From Thermoprotei archaeon (lineage in GTDB: Archaea > Thermoproteota > Thermoprotei > Thermofilales > Thermofilaceae): DNA of 12,198 nt. The notes under the pieces were generated by a model. The model made no database searches. It worked only from the letters and a program-made list of their open reading frames with translations, and was not told the DNA's origin. The stretch covers positions 1 through 12,198 of the forward strand of contig QMRZ01000034.1 in NCBI GenBank assembly GCA_003649495.1, given 5' to 3'. Both the position numbers and the translations under genes were made by a program. Shown piece after piece: positions 6,177-12,198 of this stretch (its first letter is position 1; the number at the start of each line of letters is the position of its first letter).

Positions 6177-7143
6177 ATAGCCAGCACTTCACCCTATGAC
6201 CCCCACCCAAGTCAATCATTGGCGGCTCCTCCCTCCTACAGATATCCATCGCGTACGGGCACCTCGGGTGGAAGCGGCAGCCAGGTGGCGGGTTAATGAG
6301 GCTGGGCGGCTCGCCCGGCGGCACCTTCCTGAACCTCTTCCTATTCTCCGGGTCAGGATCCGGTATGGCTGCGAGGAGCGCCTGAGTATAGGGATGCTGG
6401 GGGTTGCTGATCAGCTCCTTCGTCGGCGCGATCTCCATCAGGTGGCCCGCGTACATTATGTATATCCACTCGGAGAAGTACCGCGTGGTCGATAAGTCAT
6501 GCGTGATATAGATGAAGCTTATCCTCCTCTTCTCCTGCAGCTCGCGCATTAGGGTCAGTATCTCGATCCTGACGGATGCGTCCAGCATCGAGACGGGCTC
6601 GTCGGCGATCACTAGCTTGGGCCTTAGGATTAGTGCCCTGGCTATGGCCACTCTCTGCAGCTGGCCCCCGCTCAGCATGTGGGGATACTTGAACGCAAAG
6701 TCCTCGACTGGCGTTAGCCTCACCTCCTCTAGGGCCTTGAATATTCTCTCCCTCCTCTCCTCCCTGTCACCTACCTTGTGTATCAGGAGGGGCTCCTCGA
6801 GTATCCGGTAGATGTTCATGAAGCTCGGCAGTGCGCCGTAGGGATCCTGCTGGACCAGTGATGCCTCGCGCCTGTACCACATCAGCTCCTTTGGCCTGAG
6901 GTGGGTGATGTCCTTGCCGTCAAATATTATCCTACCCTTGGTGGGCTCGAGAAGCCTCAGGATAGTCCTCCCGAGCGTGGTCTTGCCGCTCCCCGACTCT
7001 CCGACTAGCGATACCGCCTCGCCCCTCATCAGCTCGAACGAGACGTTATCGACAGCCTTCAGGTAGAGAGGCTTCGAGAAGAGCCCCCTCCTCACCTCGA
7101 ACCACTTGCAGAGGTTCTCCACCCTTAGTAGCGGCTCGGCCAT
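6163..7143 (-). CDS. oppF: Oligopeptide/dipeptide ABC transporter ATP-binding protein (OppF/DppF type)
   Basis: The second ATPase of the importer; it hydrolyses ATP on the inner face of the membrane to drive solute uptake. With the start chosen here it has 326 residues. Walker A is GESGSGKT (48-55), the signature LSGGQ (157-161), Walker B LVIADE (177-182), with an SMLD D-loop and the switch His215 in ITHD. The C-terminal oligopeptide-transporter extension holds Cys289, Cys295, Cys302 and Cys320 (GCRFHPRCPYAMDIC, then KCW). Related DppD-type ATPases bind a [4Fe-4S] cluster with such cysteines. I start it at the ATG 7141-7143, because GAGGTGAG (7147-7154) sits just before it and four bases separate it from the oppD stop. 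An in-frame ATG at 7161 would add six residues, but lies upstream of that ribosome binding site. The last 41 residues are almost identical to those of OppD. Confidence 0.93.
   Translation of the reverse strand: MAEPLLRVENLCKWFEVRRGLFSKPLYLKAVDNVSFELMRGEAVSLVGESGSGKTTLGRTILRLLEPTKGRIIFDGKDITHLRPKELMWYRREASLVQQDPYGALPSFMNIYRILEEPLLIHKVGDREERRERIFKALEEVRLTPVEDFAFKYPHMLSGGQLQRVAIARALILRPKLVIADEPVSMLDASVRIEILTLMRELQEKRRISFIYITHDLSTTRYFSEWIYIMYAGHLMEIAPTKELISNPQHPYTQALLAAIPDPDPENRKRFRKVPPGEPPSLINPPPGCRFHPRCPYAMDICRREEPPMIDLGGGHRVKCWLYAKR
6165..6288. repeat. 124-bp direct repeat, copy 1 (oppF / small membrane gene junction)
   Basis: This stretch aligns without gaps to 7150-7273, offset by 985 bp, with 113 of 124 positions identical by eye. 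A 25-bp perfect block (6165-6189) covers the gene junction and a 68-bp perfect block (6221-6288) covers the cysteine-rich C-terminal region of the ATPase. All 11 differences fall in the 31 bp between the two blocks. It includes the end of oppF and the start codon of the following gene. Confidence 0.95.
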
Positions 7144-7146
7144 ATT

Positions 7147-7154
7147 CTCACCTC
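7147..7154 (-). promoter_or_regulatory. Ribosome binding site that decides the oppF start
   Basis: GAGGTGAG on the minus strand, overlapping the oppD stop codon and ending three bases before the ATG at 7143. It favours this ATG over the in-frame one at 7161 and suggests translational coupling of oppD and oppF. Confidence 0.7.
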
Positions 7155-8110
7155 TTCGCATATAGCCAGCACTTAACTTTGTGCCCGCCTCCCAGGTCGA
7201 TCACAGGCGGCTCCTCCCTCCTACAGATATCCATCGCGTACGGGCACCTCGGGTGGAAGCGGCAGCCAGGTGGAGGCTCCAATAGGCTGGGCGGGGCTCC
7301 AGGTATGAACTCGAGCTTCTTGTCAGTCCTCAATGTGGGTACGCTAGCCATGAGCTTCTGGGCGTATGGGTGTGAGGGCTCCCTGTAGAATATCTCGGCA
7401 TCCGCTACCTCCACGATCTGGCCCGCGTACATCACGGCCACCTTATCCGCCAGCTCGCTGCTTAGGGCTATGTCGTGCGTGATAAATATGTAGCTGAGCC
7501 CGTACTCGTCCCTCACCCTCTTCAGCATGTTCATTATGTTAGCCTGCGTGATCACGTCTAGGGCGGAGGTGGGCTCATCCAGTATCACCAGCCTGGGATT
7601 AGTTATCAGGGCCATGGCTATCACGGCCCTCTGCTTCATCCCCCCGCTCAGCTCGAAGGGGTACCTATCAGCGAATGCCTCGTGGATCCCGACCATCCTG
7701 AGCATCTTCCTGGCCCTGGCTATGGCCTCCTCCTTGCTGAGCCCATCGTAGATCATGAGGGGCTCGCCCACCTGGAACCCCACCTTGAGGACCGGGTTCA
7801 GGGAGTTCATGGCGCCTTGGAACACCATCGATATCTTCCTCCACCTCACCTCCCTGCGGAAGGTCTCCTCATCCAGCTTCATTATGTCCCTCCCCTCGAA
7901 GATTATGCTGCCATCGTAGGTGTGGACGTTCCTAGGCAGCAGCCTGATAATGGCCTTAGCCATTGAGCTCTTACCACAGCCTGACTCCCCCACTACCGCC
8001 AGCGTCTCGCCCTCCATGAGCTGGAAAGACACATTGTCGACTGCCTTCACAACGCCCTTCCTGGTGGAGTAGTAGAGGCGTAGCCCGCGGACCTCCATTA
8101 ACACCCCCAT
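7148..8110 (-). CDS. oppD: Oligopeptide/dipeptide ABC transporter ATP-binding protein (OppD/DppD type)
   Basis: The first ATPase of the importer, 320 residues, normal for the family. Walker A is GESGCGKS (41-48), the Q-loop Gln98 lies in VFQGAMNSLNP, the signature is LSGGM (154-158), Walker B is LVILDE (174-179), the D-loop SALD (182-185) and the switch His212 is in ITHD. The NSLNP and LSGGMKQR wording is typical of OppD/DppD rather than the OppF half. The C-terminal extension carries Cys283, Cys289, Cys296 and Cys314, the probable [4Fe-4S] ligand set known from related DppD structures. A GAGGTG site (8116-8121) lies 5 nt before the ATG and overlaps the oppC stop codon; the gap to oppC is 10 bp. 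It is expected to pair with OppF as a heterodimer. Confidence 0.95.
   Translation of the reverse strand: MGVLMEVRGLRLYYSTRKGVVKAVDNVSFQLMEGETLAVVGESGCGKSSMAKAIIRLLPRNVHTYDGSIIFEGRDIMKLDEETFRREVRWRKISMVFQGAMNSLNPVLKVGFQVGEPLMIYDGLSKEEAIARARKMLRMVGIHEAFADRYPFELSGGMKQRAVIAMALITNPRLVILDEPTSALDVITQANIMNMLKRVRDEYGLSYIFITHDIALSSELADKVAVMYAGQIVEVADAEIFYREPSHPYAQKLMASVPTLRTDKKLEFIPGAPPSLLEPPPGCRFHPRCPYAMDICRREEPPVIDLGGGHKVKCWLYAKR
7150..7273. repeat. 124-bp direct repeat, copy 2 (oppD / oppF junction)
   Basis: Partner of 6165-6288. It holds the 3' end of oppD, including its last cysteines, and the ATG at 7161, which is the counterpart of the start codon of the small membrane gene in the other copy. 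The perfect blocks are 7150-7174 and 7206-7273. Confidence 0.95.
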
Positions 8111-8120
8111 GCTCCCACCT

Positions 8121-9548
8121 CTACAGCTCCCTCAGCCTCGGGTTCACGATCTTATCGAGCGCGAAGCCGAGCATCGCGAAGGCGAGGGCAGTCAGTATCA
8201 GCATGAATGAAGGCTCAAGCACCCAGTAGTAGTAGCCCTTGTACAGCGCGCCGTTGGTGTAAGCGTCGTTTATGACCTTGCCCCAGGTGGGCAGGTAGGG
8301 GTCGCCCAGCCCCAGGATGGAGAGGCCGGCCTCGAGGAACACGTAGCCCGGTATGGCGCCTATCATGCCCGGCACTATGGGCGGGAGGATCTTGGGTATT
8401 ATGTATAGGAAGACTATCCTTAGGTCACTAGCTCCATAGGCCTTCGCGGCCTCGATGTAGGGATACTCCCTTATCTGCATCACCAGGGCGCGCGTGCTCT
8501 TGATCCCGGGGCTGAATATGCTCAGAATTATGACCACGGCCAGGATGAGCCATATTGTGAGCTTGTAGAATGTGGCCAAGAGTATGAGGAAGGGCAGGAA
8601 GGGGATTACCATGTAGATCTCAGTTAGCCTCTGGATGATCAAGTCCACCTTCCCGCCGTAGTAGCCGCTTATCGTGCCTATTATGAGGTGTATGATGGAG
8701 ACCGCTACCGAGGCCGTCAGGCCGAAAGCCATCGCGACAGGCGTCCCCCAGAGCAGGGCTATTGTGAGGTCCCTCCTGAGGTGGTCAGTGCCAGCCAGGC
8801 CCCAGACCCTTCCGTAGATGACTGCCTTGACGTCCACGTCGGCGTCCTCGCCGAAGAGCGTCCCCCTTATTATCAGCTTGTAGGTGCCCTTCAGCGACCT
8901 AGCCGTCGACACGTCCAGCATCGACTCATCCTCAACGCCGAAGAGGCACACCTCTATGGGGAGCTCGGTGGCGGGCTCCTTGCCCAAGGCCTCAACAACG
9001 TGCCTCAGGGCGCTCCTGTAGGCCTCCGGGTTTATCGATAGGTACAGGATGTCGTCGGGCGCGCGCAGCATGTAGTCCATGAGCTTGAACTCCTCACCCC
9101 CGGGCTTCACCCAGTAGATCCTGAGGAGGGGCGCTGTAGCATTGTACTTGGCGTAGAAGAACAGGTTTATCTCTGAGGGGAACCCGTCGTACGGGTAATT
9201 GAACGTGAACTCTATGTACAGCTTCTTGAAGTTGGTGCCCGGTATGGGCGTTACCGCCTTGACGACACCCACTCTCCTCACCCTAGTATCCAGAACTATG
9301 TTCTCCGGCAGGTTCTTGCCGATCAGGTACTTGATCCATATGGGCGCCGCATTCCTAGGCTTGTCAAGCCAGATCCCCCCCTCCCCCCTCCACAGGGATA
9401 TCGCCCTGTCGTAGGGTATGGCTATCACCGTGTATATCGAGATGGCCACTAGCAGGAGGAGGAGGCCCAGCCCCATTACGCCGGACTTGTAGCTCAGCAA
9501 CTCTCTGAGGGCAGCCTTCAGCCCCATCTCGTAGCGCGGTGTGCTCAT
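8121..9548 (-). CDS. oppC: ABC transporter permease, OppC/DppC type, with a large extracellular insertion
   Basis: One of the two membrane channel subunits. At 475 residues it is much longer than usual (about 290-320). TM1 is at about 24-45. It is followed by some 200 residues outside the membrane (about 48-250) with little hydrophobicity and mixed beta/alpha character, then the family motif GTDHLRRD (253-260) and about five further membrane segments between 264 and 464. The cytoplasmic EAA loop that docks on the ATPases is EAAKAYGASDLR (366-377), followed by IIPKILPPIVPG. The C-terminus DKIVNPRLREL is typical of this subunit. The start ATG has a strong GGAGGTGA site 4 nt upstream, partly overlapping the oppB stop; the gap to oppB is 4 bp. 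The inserted domain may contact the substrate-binding protein or solute; this is inference. Confidence 0.94.
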   Translation of the reverse strand: MSTPRYEMGLKAALRELLSYKSGVMGLGLLLLLVAISIYTVIAIPYDRAISLWRGEGGIWLDKPRNAAPIWIKYLIGKNLPENIVLDTRVRRVGVVKAVTPIPGTNFKKLYIEFTFNYPYDGFPSEINLFFYAKYNATAPLLRIYWVKPGGEEFKLMDYMLRAPDDILYLSINPEAYRSALRHVVEALGKEPATELPIEVCLFGVEDESMLDVSTARSLKGTYKLIIRGTLFGEDADVDVKAVIYGRVWGLAGTDHLRRDLTIALLWGTPVAMAFGLTASVAVSIIHLIIGTISGYYGGKVDLIIQRLTEIYMVIPFLPFLILLATFYKLTIWLILAVVIILSIFSPGIKSTRALVMQIREYPYIEAAKAYGASDLRIVFLYIIPKILPPIVPGMIGAIPGYVFLEAGLSILGLGDPYLPTWGKVINDAYTNGALYKGYYYWVLEPSFMLILTALAFAMLGFALDKIVNPRLREL

Positions 9549-9552
9549 CTCC

Positions 9553-10632
9553 TCACCTCCCTCCCAGGGACAGCCTTATGCGGGGATCTATCAACACGTA
9601 GACTATGTCGAGCAGGAAGACCGTTATCATCAGGAGGTAGGCGTAGATCACAGTTATCCCCACGAGGACTGGAGTGTCAAAGGCGTTTATCGCGTTGTAA
9701 GTCAACATTCCCAGGCCGGGCCAGTTGAACACCCTCTCGGTTATGATGGCGCCGCTCCACGACCCTATTAGGCCTAGGGCGAAGTTCGTGACTATAGGCG
9801 GCAGGGCTGGCCTCAGGATGTACCTCCTCTCTATCAGCCGGGGCGGCACCCCCTTGGCCCTCGCAGCCTCCACGTAGTCCTCAGTGGAGAATATCAGGAA
9901 GAATGTCCTGGAGCTGTAGCAGCCGAGGAAGAAGCCTGAGATTATCCAGGAGGCTAGGGGGAGTATCATGTGCTTAAGCACGCTGAGCGAGTACAGGATC
10001 GGGTCCTCGGGCGGCGGGACGTCCACTATCCCCCCCGGCGGCAGCACGTGCAGCCACGAGTAGAATATGAGTATAAGGAATATCCCGTAGAACCAGCCCG
10101 GGATCACCGAGGTGGGGGAGAGGGCTATGAACAGCTTGTCCAGGAAGCTGCCGTAGTGCCTGGCTAAGTACAGCCCCATGAAGAGGTTGACGAAGAAGTG
10201 GATCAGCATCGACGTGGTGAACAGCATGACTGTCTGGGGCAGCCTCTCCAGGATTATTATCTTCACCTGACGCGAGCCGCTGTCACTCTGCAAGTACATC
10301 GCACGCCCGAGGTCCAGAGTTAGTGCATCCTTCAGGTATATGAAGCTCCTCACTAGGAAGGGCTTATCCAGCCCCCTCCTCTTTATCTCTATCTCGAAGG
10401 TCTTCTTGATCAGCTTATCTATCTCAGCGGGGGGCAGGTTCCTGTACTCCGGATTCCTCTTAATGTTGTAGGTTATCTCGAGTATAAGCTGGCTCTTAAT
10501 GTACTGATCCACCAGGCCGCCCATGTTGGCCACTACAATAGTTATGTACATTGATATCACTAGCGTTAAGTACAGCATTATTGCCCTCTTCGCCAGCCCT
10601 TTGACTACACCGCCCGCCCGCATGTAGTTCAT
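9553..10632 (-). CDS. oppB: ABC transporter permease, OppB/DppB type
   Basis: The partner channel subunit, 359 residues. TM1 is at about 16-36, and an outward loop of about 90 residues ends in DLGRAMYLQ, as in other OppB proteins. Further membrane segments lie near 133-157, 174-193, 220-240, 277-297 and 322-345. The ATPase-docking EAA loop is EAARAKGVPPRL (255-266). ITERVFNWPGLG (297-308) and the C-terminal LDIVYVLIDPRIRL (341-354) are classic family landmarks. It is the first gene of a leaderless transcription unit: the ATG at 10632 lies about 24 nt after the centre of a strong TATA box and has no Shine-Dalgarno motif. A second ATG three codons later is possible but fits the promoter spacing less well. 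Confidence 0.94.
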   Translation of the reverse strand: MNYMRAGGVVKGLAKRAIMLYLTLVISMYITIVVANMGGLVDQYIKSQLILEITYNIKRNPEYRNLPPAEIDKLIKKTFEIEIKRRGLDKPFLVRSFIYLKDALTLDLGRAMYLQSDSGSRQVKIIILERLPQTVMLFTTSMLIHFFVNLFMGLYLARHYGSFLDKLFIALSPTSVIPGWFYGIFLILIFYSWLHVLPPGGIVDVPPPEDPILYSLSVLKHMILPLASWIISGFFLGCYSSRTFFLIFSTEDYVEAARAKGVPPRLIERRYILRPALPPIVTNFALGLIGSWSGAIITERVFNWPGLGMLTYNAINAFDTPVLVGITVIYAYLLMITVFLLDIVYVLIDPRIRLSLGGR

Positions 10633-10650
10633 CAGGAGGGGGAGCAGCTC

Positions 10651-10660
10651 TATTTAAAAA
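10651..10660 (-). promoter_or_regulatory. TATA box of the oppBCDF operon
   Basis: TTTTTAAATA on the minus strand, centred about 24 nt before the oppB ATG. It is the best match to an archaeal TATA consensus in the window. The position implies transcription starting at or very near the start codon. Its presence downstream of the binding-protein gene means the permease and ATPase genes can be expressed independently of the binding protein. Confidence 0.72.
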
Positions 10661-10719
10661 TTGTGTGGCTGGGAGCGCGGCAGAGATCATGCATATTGGT
10701 CTGAAAAGAGTTTTGGCTA

Positions 10720-10740
10720 GAGATTTTTACTGAGAAAAAG
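10720..10740 (-). terminator. Probable transcription termination region after the substrate-binding protein gene
   Basis: On the minus strand a T5 run (10735-10739) follows the binding-protein stop codon by about 20 nt, with a further short T run at 10703-10706. Archaeal termination often uses T-rich runs without a hairpin, and none is seen here. The region separates the binding-protein gene from the oppB promoter. Confidence 0.4.
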
Positions 10741-10759
10741 GCATTGAATGAGAATCCCG

Positions 10760-12198
10760 CTAGCCTCCCCTGCCTGCTCTGCGTGCGCTGACTATCGCGT
10801 AGATGGCGGCTATCAGCGCTATCACCGCCACTGCTAGCGAGCCAGCCGCTATCGTCTGCAGGCTGCTCACCGCTCCCTCCAGGGCCTGGATACTAGTGCT
10901 CACCTCCTCGATGGAGGTCTCGATCCCAGATACCCTGGCCTCCACGGTCGACTTTAACGCGGCGATCTCCGATCTCAGGTAGCTCGTCAAGGGTATAACG
11001 GTGAATGGGGTCTCGACGATCGCCGGCGTCGCCACATCCTTGCTCAGGGCTATGGCCATTATCCTGTAGGTGCCCGGCGTCAGCTTGGCCGTCAAGGTGT
11101 CCGGCAGCGTAATGGTCCACTCTCCCTCAGCCGTGGCGTTAGCCATGCCCTTGCCGACCACGTTGCCCTCGGAGTCCAGCAGCACGTACTTGACGAACTC
11201 CATCCTGTTGTTCGGGTAGGGCTTGCCAGCGAAGCTCAGCGAGATCTTGAACTCCGCTGGCAGGCCGGGCACCACGTTCTCGGGCACGCTCACCGTAGCC
11301 TCAGGTACTGGCGGCGAGGCCAGCCACGCCCACCTATCAGCCTTGAAGGTGTACTCCCTGAACGCCTTCAGCACCGCCTGGTGAGCTGTGAAGTCCGCCC
11401 TATCCAGGTAGAAGGGCCCGTCAGCAACCCAGAAGTGGCCGTGGGCCTCGAACCACTTCTTCAGGTTCTCGTACCTCGCCTTAGCCTCCTCCGGCGTGAT
11501 GTAATTCTTAGCCCACTCGTCGTAGAACGGCACGTAGCCCGTCTCCATCGCCTCATCCAGCATCTTCTTCAAGACCTCTATGCTGGGCCCTCCAATGTAG
11601 TTCATCCACTCGACCTTCAGCTTGTCAGCCTTAGCCGAGGAGAACGCGAGCAGGCCCTTCTCCTCAGCCATGATGCCTATGGCCCTCATGTGCCATGGAT
11701 ACGCTGGCCAGTCAGCAGCCCAGTCGACCATGAACTCGGCCTCGGAGTGCGTGTAGTTAATGTAGTACTCGATGACTAGCGGGTCCCAGCTGATTATCCT
11801 CATGCCCCGCCAGTTCTTCCTCCACTCCTCGTGAGCCGGGACAGCGGCCTCATCGTACAGCGGGCTATCCGGGTTCTCAGCCCTCTCCCAGCCGAATGGC
11901 CACAGCCCGACCCAGTCGGCCTTTGTCATTACGCTGCCATCGTGGTACTTGACCTTGCCTATCACGTGGCCGTAGTTGACGACTATCTTCGCCTTAGCGT
12001 AGGTGCCGGGCGGCGGGCCCACGACCTTCTTCTCCTTCACATCCCACGCGAACCACGCGTCGCTTGGCACCTCGATCTTGTCGACCTGGACGACCTTCAG
12101 CCAGTCGCTGCTGCTCTTAACCCTTAGGCCCTTCTCGACGTACACAGTTGCGTTGATGAACCTGTTAGCCATTGGTAGCCCAGTGTACGGGTTGATCA
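10760..12198 (-). CDS. ABC transporter substrate-binding protein (family 5-like), C-terminal part, open at the right edge
   Basis: This is the extracellular receptor that would deliver oligopeptides or similar solutes to the OppBCDF importer. The frame is open from the right edge (residues INPYTGLP before the Met at 12172), so that Met is internal and the N-terminal part, with signal peptide, is outside the window. Numbering from that Met, residues 1-290 fit the C-terminal lobe of a large archaeal family-5 protein (KVKYHDGSVMTKADWVG, and GHFWVADGPFYLDR). Residues 291-395 look like an Ig-like beta domain (VPGLPAEFKISLSF, LTPGTYRIMAIA). Residues 398-440 form a probable coiled coil, and 441-462 a membrane anchor followed by RRAGRGG. 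Such a stalk-and-anchor tail is known from archaeal binding proteins. It precedes oppB in the same direction. The substrate is not known. Confidence 0.88.
   Translation of the reverse strand, partial: INPYTGLPMANRFINATVYVEKGLRVKSSSDWLKVVQVDKIEVPSDAWFAWDVKEKKVVGPPPGTYAKAKIVVNYGHVIGKVKYHDGSVMTKADWVGLWPFGWERAENPDSPLYDEAAVPAHEEWRKNWRGMRIISWDPLVIEYYINYTHSEAEFMVDWAADWPAYPWHMRAIGIMAEEKGLLAFSSAKADKLKVEWMNYIGGPSIEVLKKMLDEAMETGYVPFYDEWAKNYITPEEAKARYENLKKWFEAHGHFWVADGPFYLDRADFTAHQAVLKAFREYTFKADRWAWLASPPVPEATVSVPENVVPGLPAEFKISLSFAGKPYPNNRMEFVKYVLLDSEGNVVGKGMANATAEGEWTITLPDTLTAKLTPGTYRIMAIALSKDVATPAIVETPFTVIPLTSYLRSEIAALKSTVEARVSGIETSIEEVSTSIQALEGAVSSLQTIAAGSLAVAVIALIAAIYAIVSARRAGRGG

Noticed and set aside
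7144..7161. Upstream in-frame ATG for oppF (adds six residues MRRGEN)
   Set aside because: It lies before the GAGGTGAG site, overlaps oppD, and is explained by the 124-bp repeat as the counterpart of the next gene's start.
10632..10759. Possible small gene or RNA between the binding-protein gene and oppB
   Set aside because: The only open frame here is a short antisense/overlap frame with no coding character; the region is explained by a T-rich terminator and the oppB promoter.
12170..12172. ATG at 12172 as the true start of the binding protein
   Set aside because: The frame stays open to the window edge with in-family sequence (NPYTGLP), there is no signal peptide after this Met, and the N-terminal lobe of the family is missing.

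Overview
The window looks like chromosomal DNA of an anaerobic, probably thermophilic archaeon, most likely of the Thermoproteota (crenarchaeal) side. This is an inference. It rests on TATA-like boxes centred about 24-27 nt before the start codon of the first genes of transcription units (the leaderless pattern), GAGGTG-type ribosome binding sites at genes inside the transporter operon, heavy use of AGG/AGA for arginine and ATA for isoleucine, two GTG starts, an oxygen-sensitive class III ribonucleotide reductase, and archaeal-style transporter proteins. I cannot name a species.

Left part (1-1464, minus strand): the N-terminal 269 residues of an anaerobic ribonucleoside-triphosphate reductase (NrdD), which runs off the left edge and appears to lack the usual ATP-cone. 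Upstream of it is a small YkgJ-type cysteine-cluster protein. Divergent from these, on the plus strand, lies a compact two-gene unit (1571-4017): a methyltransferase-type corrinoid protein and a RACo-like [2Fe-2S]/ASKHA protein that would reductively reactivate it. No substrate methyltransferase (MtaB, MttB, MtbB type) is visible next to them.

Middle (3989-5574, minus strand): a HycI-type hydrogenase maturation endopeptidase whose 3' end overlaps the activator gene tail-to-tail by 29 bp. It lies 26 bp downstream of a 349-residue putative regulator that appears to contain two helix-turn-helix modules and has its own promoter-like box.

Right part (5625-12198, minus strand): a complete Opp/Dpp-type ABC importer. 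In transcription order it holds a family-5-like substrate-binding protein (open at the right edge), a T-rich probable terminator region, a strong TATA box, then oppB, oppC, oppD, oppF and a small two-TM membrane protein of unknown function, all a few bases apart or overlapping. The junctions after oppD and after oppF share a 124-bp repeat (113 matches, including a 68-bp perfect block), a sign of local duplication or gene conversion.

Together the genes suggest an anaerobe that takes up peptides or similar solutes, handles methyl groups through a corrinoid protein, and carries a membrane or group-4-like [NiFe] hydrogenase elsewhere. No tRNA, rRNA, CRISPR array, IS element or integrase is visible. 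There is no gene-free stretch longer than about 170 bp.
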